Source: Mageeibacillus sp. UBA5747 (lineage in GTDB: Bacteria > Bacillota > Clostridia > Saccharofermentanales > UBA5734). Taken from it: 45,347 nucleotides of DNA. Position 1 is the first letter of the stretch. Each line of letters begins with the position of its first letter. Below, piece after piece: positions 7,995 through 16,618 of the stretch. The notes beneath the pieces are model-generated. The model worked only from the letters and a program-made list of their open reading frames with translations. It searched no databases and was not told the DNA's origin. A program made the translations under genes and the position numbers. The stretch is taken from contig DIFN01000025.1 of assembly GCA_002419145.1 (NCBI GenBank), forward strand, positions 16,291 through 61,637, in the 5' to 3' direction.

Positions 7995-8987
7995 ATGCCA
8001 TCGCACATCACTGTCTGGAAAATCGGCAACGGCACATGGGTTTCTCTCCCAGAGGACCCTATGCTGAGCATGCAGCTGGCTGATATGCAACCTGAGAACG
8101 ACTACTTCTACTGGATCGACATTACAGAAAAGCCAGGTGAAGAATTCCTCAATCAGCTTGAACAACAGCTCGGGTTGCATGAAATCGCTCTGGACAACCT
8201 GTTCGACACAATGCATAACCCACGGCTGCTGGAATTCGAAGACCACCTCTTGCTGGGAACCCGGGTGATCGAGGCCTGGAATACCGAAATGGCCATAACC
8301 TCCCTGGGCATTGTCCTGGGCAAAGGCTTTCTGATCACTGCGCACGAAAAGCCGCTTGATTTGCTGGATAAGATCCGGCTGCGTGTCAAATCCAACCAAA
8401 ACCAGGTTCTGGGCAATGGCGCAGACCGCTTGCTCTATCTGGTTCTGGACACTCTGTCAGATCATTATTACGAATTACTGGATCTACTCAGCGACCAGAT
8501 CGATGCCATTGATGACCGGGCTACCGAGCTCAGCCAGAAGCAGGATCCCCTCCTGCAGCGGGACATCCTGGACACCAAACGCCAGCTACTGGCCATTCAC
8601 AGGGTAGCTGCGCCCTTGCGGGATGCGTTGCTCAATTTACGCCGGACCAACCGGAACTTGATCAGCGAAGCCAATGAGCTTTACCTGCGCGATGTGTTTG
8701 AGCACATCCTGCAGCTGCTGGATAACATTGAAACCTACCGGGAAATCCTTTCAAGCACGACCGAACTGATCATGTCTGCCGCCAGCAACCGCATGAACGA
8801 GATCATGACCTTCCTGACCGTCTTCACCACCTTTTTCATCCCGATCAATTTCATTGCCGGTTTCTACGGCATGAACCTGGTCATGCCGGAAGCCCGCCTT
8901 CCTGTCACATATCCGATTGTCATCGCGCTGATGGCAGCTCTGATCGCATTCATGTACGTCTGGTTTAAACGCAAACACTGGCTCTGA
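7995..8987 (+). CDS. corA: CorA-family divalent cation (Mg2+) transporter
   Basis: 330 residues. A long cytosolic alpha/beta and helical region is followed by two C-terminal membrane segments. The first ends in the family signature YGMNL (GMN 292-294), and the protein ends in a basic KRKHWL tail. Homopentameric Mg2+/Co2+/Ni2+ channel in the family. It starts 18 bases after the hydrogenase stop and is likely in the same transcript; a functional link, such as metal supply, is only a guess. Confidence 0.93.
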   Translation: MPSHITVWKIGNGTWVSLPEDPMLSMQLADMQPENDYFYWIDITEKPGEEFLNQLEQQLGLHEIALDNLFDTMHNPRLLEFEDHLLLGTRVIEAWNTEMAITSLGIVLGKGFLITAHEKPLDLLDKIRLRVKSNQNQVLGNGADRLLYLVLDTLSDHYYELLDLLSDQIDAIDDRATELSQKQDPLLQRDILDTKRQLLAIHRVAAPLRDALLNLRRTNRNLISEANELYLRDVFEHILQLLDNIETYREILSSTTELIMSAASNRMNEIMTFLTVFTTFFIPINFIAGFYGMNLVMPEARLPVTYPIVIALMAALIAFMYVWFKRKHWL

Positions 8988-9121
8988 TTCGATCGTTACG
9001 GCAACCCACCCTTTTTGCGCCTATACTCGAGGGTAGATCATCAATTATCTAACCCTGACGGCTTGCTTTCAGTTACTGGAGCCAGCCGAGGGTATCGTTC
9101 CAAAGGAGGCTGTAATCACCT

Positions 9122-10444
9122 ATGTTCCAGGAACTTCAAATCACCGGGGTCCAGGCCCGTGAAATTCTCGATTCCAGAGGCAACCCAACCGTAGAAGCAG
9201 AAGTATGGACCGAAGACGGCGCATTTGGCCGTGCGGCCGTTCCATCAGGCGCATCCACGGGCGCATTCGAGGCCGTTGAACTCCGGGACAAAGATCCGGG
9301 GCGTTATCTCGGACAGGGCGTGCGCAAGGCAGTCGCCAACATCAACGAACGGCTCGCTGACGAATTGATTGGCTTGAATGTCTTTGACCAGACCGGACTC
9401 GACAACCTGATGCTCGAACTTGACGGCACACCCAACAAAGCCAATCTTGGTGCCAATGCCATTTTGGCCGTTTCGCTCGCGATCGCCCAGGCCGCAGCCA
9501 ATTCACTCGGTGTCTCCTTGTTCCAATACCTGGGTGGCCTCGGCGGCCACCGCCTGCCGGTCCCGATGATGAACATCATCAACGGCGGCAAACATGCTGA
9601 CAACAGCATTAATCTGCAGGAATTCATGATCATGCCGATCGGAGCTGAGACCTTCCGCCAGGCCCTGCAGTGGAGCGTCGAAGTCTTCCACACCCTCAAG
9701 AAATTGCTCCGGGCAGACGGATTTGCCACCGCTGTCGGTGATGAAGGTGGCTTTGCCCCCAATTTCACCAGTGACGAGCAAGGCCTGGACTACATTGTCA
9801 AAGCCATCAAGGCAGCCGGATTCCGTCCTGGCAAAGATTTTGCCATCGCCATTGACGCAGCATCCACCGAAATGTACGAAGCCGCGAAGGAAAAAGGCCG
9901 CGAAGGAGATTACCTGTTCTGGAAATCCGGCGTTTACAAAACCCGCGATGAAATGGTCGATTTCTGGGCCGACTGGGCATCCCGTTACCCCATCATCTCA
10001 CTCGAAGATGGGCTGGCCGAGGACGATTGGGAAGGTTGGAAAATCCTGACCGACCGGTTAGGCAAAAAACTGCAGCTTGTGGGGGATGACCTTTTCGTCA
10101 CCAATACCGAGCGCATCCAGCGTGGTATTGACGGTGGCATCTCCAATTCCGTCCTGATCAAGCTCAACCAGATCGGCACTCTGACCGAAACCCTGCAGGC
10201 GATCGAGATGGCGAAAAACAATGGTTGGACGGCGATCGTCTCCCATCGCTCCGGTGAAACTGAAGATGTCACAATTGCCGACATTGTCGTCGCGACCAAT
10301 GCGGGCCAGATCAAAACCGGTGCCCCCTCCCGTACCGATCGGGTCGCCAAGTACAACCAACTGTTGCGCATCGAAGAGGAGCTCGGCGATGCCGCCGTTT
10401 ATGCTGGCCGTAAGGCTTTCAAGGTCACACCTGACTGGGCCTGA
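9122..10444 (+). CDS. eno: Enolase
   Basis: 440 residues, full length. Converts 2-phosphoglycerate to phosphoenolpyruvate with Mg2+. N-terminal signature AREILDSRGNPTVE, then NGGKHADNSINLQEFMIMP, GDEGGFAPNF, the SLEDGLAEDDW Mg2+ site and SHRSGETED with catalytic residues in place. AAAGGAGG lies 12 bases before the ATG, slightly farther than usual. Bacterial in type, in contrast to the archaeal-type GAPDH and PGK farther along the window. It stands alone with a two-hairpin terminator behind. Confidence 0.98.
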   Translation: MFQELQITGVQAREILDSRGNPTVEAEVWTEDGAFGRAAVPSGASTGAFEAVELRDKDPGRYLGQGVRKAVANINERLADELIGLNVFDQTGLDNLMLELDGTPNKANLGANAILAVSLAIAQAAANSLGVSLFQYLGGLGGHRLPVPMMNIINGGKHADNSINLQEFMIMPIGAETFRQALQWSVEVFHTLKKLLRADGFATAVGDEGGFAPNFTSDEQGLDYIVKAIKAAGFRPGKDFAIAIDAASTEMYEAAKEKGREGDYLFWKSGVYKTRDEMVDFWADWASRYPIISLEDGLAEDDWEGWKILTDRLGKKLQLVGDDLFVTNTERIQRGIDGGISNSVLIKLNQIGTLTETLQAIEMAKNNGWTAIVSHRSGETEDVTIADIVVATNAGQIKTGAPSRTDRVAKYNQLLRIEEELGDAAVYAGRKAFKVTPDWA

Positions 10445-10452
10445 ACCTGGGC

Positions 10453-10539
10453 CTGAACCGAAAAATTCGGTTCAGAACCGTAAAGTAAAATCTGAAATCA
10501 AGGGGTGCGTCTCAGTTTTTCTGAGACGGCCTCTTTTTT
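10453..10539 (+). terminator. Double hairpin terminator after enolase
   Basis: First, a perfect 10-bp inverted repeat (CTGAACCGAA, AAA, TTCGGTTCAG) with no T tract. Then CGTCTCAG, TTTTT, CTGAGACG followed by GCCTC and six T, a good intrinsic terminator. The second hairpin contains the stop codon of the convergent gene at 10512. Confidence 0.8.
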
Positions 10540-11507
10540 CTTGCTGCCGAGTGCGTACGCCAGGTTTTGACCGGCTGTCGAGTCATCCCGATAAGGTGGC
10601 GTAACTGGTGGGAAACAGTATCTGGAATCCGGACGGATGCGATTCGGGTCCGTAAAATGAACCGGGACAGGTCTAAACGTGGCAAAGCAGGCAGGCCGGG
10701 CAGCGTCGGCAGGCTGGGTCGCAGCAAGACCGGCAGGCTGGGTCGATAGGTCTCTAACCAAGTCCTGATCTGCTTATGGGCATGGGGGTAGCGAATGGAT
10801 TGCAGCCTGGGGAAGGCTCGGAGCAACCGACGTTGCGCAATTCCCAGCTGGCGAATCAGATTGGCACGGTCCCGGATGGTTTCCAGCAGATCCTGGGCTG
10901 CGTGAGTCGTGCTTTCGCTTCGATTGGCAAGGTTGTCGACCCAGGCACTTTGCCAGATTTTCCAATCTGTCATCCACATACCAACCTGAGCGAGGAGGCG
11001 GTTGAACTGGACGACGGCCAGGATCGAAAAGACCAGGTCGACCACGAAGCCGGCTGCCAAGGCCAGGGCGATCCAAGGGGCGACTCTGTCAGGAATCCGG
11101 GACAGGCCAAAGTCCACGACCGGTGCCAGGCTATACACCAGGAACAAACTCAGGGCTCCCCAGGCGAGCGAAACAGACAGGCAGATGCGACCGTGAAGAT
11201 TCCAGCGATTATCGCTGTAATCCCACCACCGGTTGCCAAAAAGTTTCTCCATGCCCAGGCCTGTCACATATTCCAGACTGCTGCAGAGCAGGAGTCCGCC
11301 CCAGAAGACCAATGGCCAAGAAAATGCCAGAGGCTGCAAGATCAGCAGAATCAGCAAAGCCCCCACACCATAGATCGGGCATATCGGCCCCTTAAGAAAA
11401 CCGCGATTGACCCAGTGGTGCGATTTTAGTGAAACGTAGGTACTCTCCATCAGCCAGCCCAGAAAACCATAGGCCATGAAAGTTAGAAGAAGCCTGGTCC
11501 AGTCCAT
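10512..11507 (-). CDS. CmpB-like putative ABC-transporter permease (membrane protein)
   Basis: 331 residues. The N-terminal 170 residues hold four or five hydrophobic segments, with FLGWLMESTYVSL, NRGFLKGPICPIYGVGA and a GNRWWDYSDNRWNLHGRICL block that mark the 'putative ABC-transporter type IV' (CmpB) family, common in Clostridia and of unproven function. A helical cytosolic part follows, then a Leu/Pro-rich stretch (RPSLPVLLRPSLPTLPGLP) and a basic tail. The Leu/Pro stretch is encoded by a short tandem repeat. Convergent with eno. Confidence 0.75.
   Translation of the reverse strand: MDWTRLLLTFMAYGFLGWLMESTYVSLKSHHWVNRGFLKGPICPIYGVGALLILLILQPLAFSWPLVFWGGLLLCSSLEYVTGLGMEKLFGNRWWDYSDNRWNLHGRICLSVSLAWGALSLFLVYSLAPVVDFGLSRIPDRVAPWIALALAAGFVVDLVFSILAVVQFNRLLAQVGMWMTDWKIWQSAWVDNLANRSESTTHAAQDLLETIRDRANLIRQLGIAQRRLLRAFPRLQSIRYPHAHKQIRTWLETYRPSLPVLLRPSLPTLPGLPALPRLDLSRFILRTRIASVRIPDTVSHQLRHLIGMTRQPVKTWRTHSAARKKRPSQKN
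10707..10745. repeat. 24-bp tandem repeat inside the CmpB-like gene
   Basis: CGGCAGGCTGGGTCG occurs exactly at 10707-10721 and 10731-10745, a 24-bp period, with a decayed earlier unit around 10690. It stays in frame and encodes the Leu/Pro-rich segment, eight residues per unit. Confidence 0.6.
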
Positions 11508-11536
11508 CGATTATCCCTTTCAAAAATCTGGTTGAA

Positions 11537-11857
11537 TCATAATAAATTCAGAAAACGTTCCGCGATCCAGACGGCACTCGAGGCACCCAGAGCCACGGTC
11601 AGCAAAGACCGGCCCGAAAGACCAAGACCGATGGCCACAGTCAGGCCTGCTGTTGCAGACAACGGTGACAGGGTGGCTGAAAAAATGGCGGGAATCGTCA
11701 TGCTGGATAGCACCGCATAGGGGACATAATAGAGAAACGAACGCAGAAATGGGCTTTTGATCCGGCCGCGGACCAAAAGCAAGGGCAGGACGCGGGGCAC
11801 ATAGGTCACCACGGCCATGGTCGTGATCGCAGCAGCAAGGTAGGCTGGATTATCCAT
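11537..11857 (-). CDS. azlD: AzlD-type branched-chain amino acid exporter subunit
   Basis: 106 residues with three or four hydrophobic helices. MDNPAYLAAAITTMAVVTYVPRVLPLLLV has the AzlD pattern with the TYVPR motif, and the tail is AVWIAERFLNLL. The start is the ATG at 11857 overlapping the last 8 bases of azlC; earlier in-frame codons lie inside azlC. The small partner of AzlC in efflux of branched-chain amino acids and analogues. Confidence 0.88.
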   Translation of the reverse strand: MDNPAYLAAAITTMAVVTYVPRVLPLLLVRGRIKSPFLRSFLYYVPYAVLSSMTIPAIFSATLSPLSATAGLTVAIGLGLSGRSLLTVALGASSAVWIAERFLNLL

Positions 11858-12659
11858 CCGCGGCAGAGTCCTCCTCAAATACCGGGGGTTGCAGTGGGGC
11901 CAGGAACGCGCCCAGAGCTGAAGCAAGGATCGTCGCTGCGATGATCTGCCAGCCTCCGCGCAATCCGGTAAGCGCGGGAGCCCAGGCAATCAGGGAACTG
12001 ATGCCAATGGCGGTCAGGACGACTAAGGCAACCGGTCGCGACCGGCGCAGCACCGGCATCACAATCGCCACAAACATCGCATACAAGGCGACACCGAGTG
12101 CAGCGCGCACACTGGCAGGCAGAACCGAGCCAGCGACAGCCCCGGTCAATGTCCCGCCCGTCCAGCCAATAATTGGCAAGACCAGCAGGGACAGGCTGTA
12201 CCGGGCCCCCAGCATCCCCGGGCGACTGATGGCTACCGCGTAAATTTCATCGGTGACGCCAAAGCCGATTAATAAGCGCTGGACCAAACCGACCCTTGGC
12301 TCCAATTTCTGGGAGAGTGACAGGGACATCAGCAGGTAGCGCAGATTGATCAACAGCGTGGTCAAGGCAATTTCCACGAGCGGCCGGTGGGTAAATATCA
12401 ATTGCACACCGGCGAATTGACCGGCCGAGGTCAGATTGGTCAGGGAAATCACAGTTGCCACCCAGGCAGGCAGGCCACCCTCGATGGCCATCAGGCCAAA
12501 AGCAAACGAAACGGCAAAATAGCCCAAACCAATGGGCAAGCCATCGCTAAGGCCGGTGTCCAGGCCATGGCGCTCCAGATTTTGCCTGATTCCCAATCGA
12601 TGCTGCCAGTGTTTTGCCGGTCGAGTCATGTGTGGAGCCATCCCCTTGAGCGAATTCAT
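11850..12659 (-). CDS. azlC: AzlC-type branched-chain amino acid exporter subunit
   Basis: About 269 residues from the ATG at 12659 (MNSLKGMAPHMTRP). Starts at 12641 or 12629 are also possible because none has a strong ribosome site. The family core runs from GLSDGLPIGLGYFAVSFAFGLMA through SAGQFAGVQL, NLRYLLMSLSL and GVTDEIYAV, with seven or eight membrane helices. Forms the exporter with AzlD, overlapping it by 8 bases. Confidence 0.9.
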   Translation of the reverse strand: MNSLKGMAPHMTRPAKHWQHRLGIRQNLERHGLDTGLSDGLPIGLGYFAVSFAFGLMAIEGGLPAWVATVISLTNLTSAGQFAGVQLIFTHRPLVEIALTTLLINLRYLLMSLSLSQKLEPRVGLVQRLLIGFGVTDEIYAVAISRPGMLGARYSLSLLVLPIIGWTGGTLTGAVAGSVLPASVRAALGVALYAMFVAIVMPVLRRSRPVALVVLTAIGISSLIAWAPALTGLRGGWQIIAATILASALGAFLAPLQPPVFEEDSAADG

Positions 12660-12848
12660 CACAGGCCATGCGCCTGTTTCAGCATTCCTCCAGATTATAT
12701 ACATCCGCCGAAAGAACGACAAGCCAAAGAGGGGGTGGGCCACCAGCCAGGCCGATCGTGGTTATGCCAGCAGGCCAGCTTGAGACTGGGTGGATTGCTG
12801 CAGCGACGCGGTTTGCAGTATCATGGCAACAGACAGGGGAGGAACGTC

Positions 12849-13538
12849 ATGCTGACATTGTATTTTGCTCGCCACGGGGAAACGATCTGGAATACCCAAA
12901 GCCGGATGCAAGGACGCCTGGATACGGATTTGACCGAAAAGGGTTTGACTCAGGCCATCGCCCTGGGTGATCTTTTGCGTGGCATCCCGCTGGAAAAAGT
13001 GTACATCAGTCCGGCTCCCCGGGCACGCCGCACGGCCGAACTGGCCTTGACAGCTGGCCAGTTCACACCCTCTTTGCCGGTGGAAATCGACCACCGGATC
13101 CACGAAATGGATTTGGGCGCCTGGGAAGGACTGTCTGTCGATGAAGTCAAAGCCATCGCCGGGGAAAACTTACACGCCTTTTTCTTTTCTCCGCCTGATT
13201 TCGTACCGACTGGCAGCGGTGAGACCTATGCCCAGGTCAGCGAGCGGGTGGCGGCATTCCTGGACCAGATGGAGGCGTTGGGCCAGTCCGCCCTGGAAAA
13301 TGGCCGCGATCACCACATCCTGCTGGTCAGCCACAACATCACACTCAAGGCATTGCTGGCTTTAATGAGAAGAAAGCCCCTTGCCCTGTTGCGCGACGGT
13401 CCGCCACTCCAGCAAGCCGCACTCTACCGGGCGATCTATCGACCCGGGCAATTCTGGGAGATCGTTGAACCAGATTGGACTGGTGACGCTGCCAGGGCGC
13501 AGACACAGATCACTCACCAGAAAGAAGGTAACCCATGA
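12849..13538 (+). CDS. Histidine phosphatase family protein (phosphoglycerate-mutase-like)
   Basis: 229 residues from an ATG behind GGGGAGG. The N-terminal RHGETIWN contains the phosphorylated histidine, LTEKGLTQA and SPAPRARRTAE follow, and the second catalytic histidine is in LLVSHN. Members of this clan include cofactor-dependent mutases, alpha-ribazole phosphatase and broad phosphatases; the sequence does not decide between them. It overlaps nadE by 4 bases (ATGA), so the two are coupled and the substrate might be linked to NAD metabolism. Confidence 0.85.
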   Translation: MLTLYFARHGETIWNTQSRMQGRLDTDLTEKGLTQAIALGDLLRGIPLEKVYISPAPRARRTAELALTAGQFTPSLPVEIDHRIHEMDLGAWEGLSVDEVKAIAGENLHAFFFSPPDFVPTGSGETYAQVSERVAAFLDQMEALGQSALENGRDHHILLVSHNITLKALLALMRRKPLALLRDGPPLQQAALYRAIYRPGQFWEIVEPDWTGDAARAQTQITHQKEGNP

Positions 13539-15475
13539 AAGATGGTTTTATTCGCATCGCAACGGCCACACCCCTGATCGAGGTCGCCGATTGCCTCGGC
13601 AATGCCGACAAGGTCATTGACTTCATGCGGGAGGCGGAAAATGAAAGCGTGACTGTACTGGTCCTGCCTGAACTGGTCTTGACCGGATACACTTGTTCCG
13701 ACCTGTTTCTCAGCCAGACCTTGCTGACCGGAGCGCTTTCTGGACTGAAAAAGATTTTGGCGGCGAGTGTGGGCCTGGAGGTTCTGACGTTGGTCGGCTT
13801 ACCTCTGGCGGTCGGACCAGATTTGTTCAATGTCGCAGCCGCGGTCCAAGATGGGAAGCTTTTGGGTTTGGTACCCAAAATGAATATCCCGAACTATTCT
13901 GAATTTTACGAAGCCCGCCATTTTTCGGCGGGTCAGACCACAGCCACTCCGATCCGCTTGCTCGGCCAGGACGTGCTGCTCGGCTCTTCCTTGCTATTTG
14001 CCTGTCGCGAAGTGCCTGACCTGGTGGTGGGGGTAGAAATCTGCGAAGATCTTTGGGTCATCGAGCCCCCGTCGCTGGGTCTTGCCCACGCTGGAGCAAC
14101 GGTCATCGCCAACTTGTCGGCCAGCGACGAGCTGATCGGCAAGGCGGAGTATCGCAGACTTCTGGTCAAAAGCCAGTCGGGTCGCTTGCTGTGTGCCTAT
14201 GCCTACGCCGATGCCGGTGAGGGTGAATCATCGACCGACCTGGTTTTTTCAGGGCATAACCTGATCTGTGAAAATGGTCGCACGCTTGCCGAATCCCCCC
14301 TGTTTTCAACCGGTCTTCTCATGGCGGATGTTGATGTGGCATCCTTGAACGCTGAAAGACGCCGCCAGACGACATTTCCGGGGCGTAAGGCAGCCTCTGC
14401 CAACACCTGCCAGACGGTGTTTTTCTCCCACCAGCCCCAGACACTCGACCTCAAACGCGCCATTGCTCCCCACCCGTTCGTGCCTTCCAGTCAAACTGAC
14501 CTGGCGGAACGGTGCGAAGAAATCCTGACCATTCAGGTCCAGGGGCTGAAAAAACGTCTGGCCCATACGCATAGCCAATCGGCTGTTATCGGTCTTTCTG
14601 GTGGCCTCGATTCAACACTCGCCCTGCTGGTAACCGCGCGAGCGTTTGACGCCCTGCATTTATCCCGATCCGGCATTGTGGCCGTGACCATGCCGGGTTT
14701 TGGCACAACCGACCGGACCTATGGCAATGCCCTGCACCTGGCCAGGGGCCTTGAGACCACCCTGCGGGAAATCCCGATCGCCCCTGCCGTCCAGCAACAT
14801 TTTGCTGACATCGGCCATCCTGCCGATTTGCACGATGTTACATATGAAAATTCTCAGGCTCGGGAGCGAACCCAGATCCTGATGGATATTGCTAACCAGA
14901 CAGCCGGCCTGGTCATCGGCACGGGCGACCTGTCCGAATTAGCCCTGGGCTGGGCAACCTACAATGGCGATCATATGTCGATGTACGCGGTCAATAGTTC
15001 CGTGCCCAAAACACTGGTTCGTCACTTGGTCCGCCACGCTGCAGGCCAGTCCGAACCTGATTTGTCATCCGTCCTGCTCGACATTCTCGACACGCCGGTT
15101 AGTCCAGAGCTGCTGCCTCCCAAAGACGGTCTGATCGCCCAACAAACCGAACAGATCGTCGGGCCGTATGAACTGCACGACTTTTTCCTGTACTATCTGG
15201 TCCGGTTCGGTTTTGCCCCGCGCAAAATCTACCGTCTGGCCTGCCTGGCCTTTGCCGGAACGTATGACGCTGCCACGATCCAGCGTTGGCTCACCATTTT
15301 CATCCGGCGATTCTTTGCCCAGCAATTCAAACGTTCCTGCCTGCCGGACGGTCCGAAGGTGGGCAGTGTCACCTTGTCGCCGCGCGGTGACTGGCGCATG
15401 CCCAGTGACGCCCAGGCGATGTTGTGGCTATCAGATCTTGAGGGCGTCGCCCCCGCCGCTCAGTCCCAGTCCTGA
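13535..15475 (+). CDS. nadE: Glutamine-dependent NAD+ synthetase
   Basis: 646 residues, two domains. The N-terminal nitrilase-type glutaminase has the triad E46 (VLPEL), K115 (VPKMNIPN) and C170 (VEICEDLW). The C-terminal synthetase has the ATP pyrophosphatase loop SGGLDS (355-360), GTGDLSELALGWATYNGDH and the final RRFFAQQFKRSCLPDGPKVG. It amidates nicotinic acid adenine dinucleotide to NAD+ using ammonia channelled from glutamine. Translationally coupled to the phosphatase upstream; mutM follows after 8 bases. Confidence 0.96.
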   Translation: MKDGFIRIATATPLIEVADCLGNADKVIDFMREAENESVTVLVLPELVLTGYTCSDLFLSQTLLTGALSGLKKILAASVGLEVLTLVGLPLAVGPDLFNVAAAVQDGKLLGLVPKMNIPNYSEFYEARHFSAGQTTATPIRLLGQDVLLGSSLLFACREVPDLVVGVEICEDLWVIEPPSLGLAHAGATVIANLSASDELIGKAEYRRLLVKSQSGRLLCAYAYADAGEGESSTDLVFSGHNLICENGRTLAESPLFSTGLLMADVDVASLNAERRRQTTFPGRKAASANTCQTVFFSHQPQTLDLKRAIAPHPFVPSSQTDLAERCEEILTIQVQGLKKRLAHTHSQSAVIGLSGGLDSTLALLVTARAFDALHLSRSGIVAVTMPGFGTTDRTYGNALHLARGLETTLREIPIAPAVQQHFADIGHPADLHDVTYENSQARERTQILMDIANQTAGLVIGTGDLSELALGWATYNGDHMSMYAVNSSVPKTLVRHLVRHAAGQSEPDLSSVLLDILDTPVSPELLPPKDGLIAQQTEQIVGPYELHDFFLYYLVRFGFAPRKIYRLACLAFAGTYDAATIQRWLTIFIRRFFAQQFKRSCLPDGPKVGSVTLSPRGDWRMPSDAQAMLWLSDLEGVAPAAQSQS

Positions 15476-15483
15476 GGTTGCTC

Positions 15484-16347
15484 ATGCCAGAATTACCGGA
15501 AGTTGAGACCGTCCGCATCAGTCTGGAGCCCCTGATTCTGGGCGCCCAGATCATGGAAATCCGCGAATTGACCCCAGGGGTCTTGTACAACTGGACCGGC
15601 CAGCCTGCCGTGGCCAGCGGCAGGATCGTGTCTGGGCTAAGACGCCGCGGCAAATATCTGCTGCTGGACTTGGGCCCGGATCTGCTCCTGATCGCGCATC
15701 TGCGCATGACGGGCCAGTTCAGGTATGAAGAGCAGCCACCGGAATGGCACAAGCATGACCACATCATTTTGCGCTTGGAAAAAAGCGGAACAGGCCCGGT
15801 CTGGCTGGTTTTTCACGATACCCGCCGATTTGGCCGCATCTGGCTCCTGCGACCCGAGCAGGTCGGTCAGCTTGCCGGTCTGGCTTTTCTCGGACCGGAA
15901 CCGTTGGATCCTCAGCTCGACAGTGAAACCCTGCGGCAGCGCCTCTCACATCATGCCCGCACGAGTCTCAAAGCTGCCTTATTAGCGCAGACCGTTGTTG
16001 CGGGTCTGGGCAATATCTATACAGATGAGACCCTATTCCTTGCCGGTATCAATCCACAGCGGCTAGCAGGTTCGCTAAGCCCTGACGAGGCAGGACGCCT
16101 GTTGTCTGGTATGCAAAAAGTCCTGCAGGCAGCGGTGAATGCCCGCGGTACGTCGATCAAAGATTATGTCGATGCCCTGAATGTCCGCGGATCTTTCCAA
16201 TATCAGCTGCAAGTCTATGGTCGGGCTGGTCAACCATGCACGCAGTGTGGAACGGCCCTCGCAAAAACCAGGCTGGCGGGCCGCACAACAGTTTACTGTC
16301 CACGCTGCCAGCCGATCTCAATCAAGATGGCCTGGACAGGACAATAG
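15484..16347 (+). CDS. mutM: Formamidopyrimidine-DNA glycosylase
   Basis: 287 residues from the ATG giving MPELPEVET; Pro2 is the catalytic nucleophile and Glu3 its partner. A TTG two codons upstream would bury the proline and is rejected. Also visible: LRMTGQF, the helix-two-turn-helix segment with AGLGNIYTDE, and the C-terminal zinc finger CTQC...CPRC. Removes 8-oxoguanine and formamidopyrimidines. Its 3' end overlaps the convergent ferredoxin gene by 55 bases. Confidence 0.97.
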   Translation: MPELPEVETVRISLEPLILGAQIMEIRELTPGVLYNWTGQPAVASGRIVSGLRRRGKYLLLDLGPDLLLIAHLRMTGQFRYEEQPPEWHKHDHIILRLEKSGTGPVWLVFHDTRRFGRIWLLRPEQVGQLAGLAFLGPEPLDPQLDSETLRQRLSHHARTSLKAALLAQTVVAGLGNIYTDETLFLAGINPQRLAGSLSPDEAGRLLSGMQKVLQAAVNARGTSIKDYVDALNVRGSFQYQLQVYGRAGQPCTQCGTALAKTRLAGRTTVYCPRCQPISIKMAWTGQ

Positions 16348-16502
16348 TCAACGGCAGCCTCCAGCCGCTCGATCGAATCACTCGATTCAGCAGCGCCTAT
16401 GACAACGGCAATTTGTCGCTGGTTAACAGTAAATAATTCGGGACTCAATTGAACACAGAGGCCACAGCCAATACAGCGGGTTTCATCCACGCGTGGTGTC
16501 AT
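16293..16502 (-). CDS. Small [4Fe-4S] ferredoxin
   Basis: 69 residues from the ATG at 16502 (MTPRVDETRCIGCGLC) behind GGAGG. The cluster ligands are CIGCGLC plus a distant CP near residue 57, so a single [4Fe-4S] cluster is expected. The spacing with acidic helices resembles the monocluster ferredoxins of thermophiles and Clostridia. An electron carrier of low potential. The 3' end overlaps mutM on the other strand, and both coding regions look intact. Confidence 0.88.
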   Translation of the reverse strand: MTPRVDETRCIGCGLCVQLSPELFTVNQRQIAVVIGAAESSDSIERLEAAVDYCPVQAILIEIGWQRGQ

Positions 16503-16536
16503 GTACAATACCTCCGGCAGTGTTGTTCTGGAAAAG

Positions 16537-16545
16537 ATTTTAGCA
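16537..16545 (-). promoter_or_regulatory. Extended -10 promoter for the ferredoxin
   Basis: TGCTAAAAT on the minus strand, about 35 bases before the ferredoxin ATG. No matching -35 at the standard distance. Confidence 0.4.
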
Positions 16546-16618
16546 AAGACTGTATCCTGCGAACAGGACAAATGTTTTCCCCCGTGTCTATATGAGGTGT
16601 AAAGAGGTGCTAGAATCC

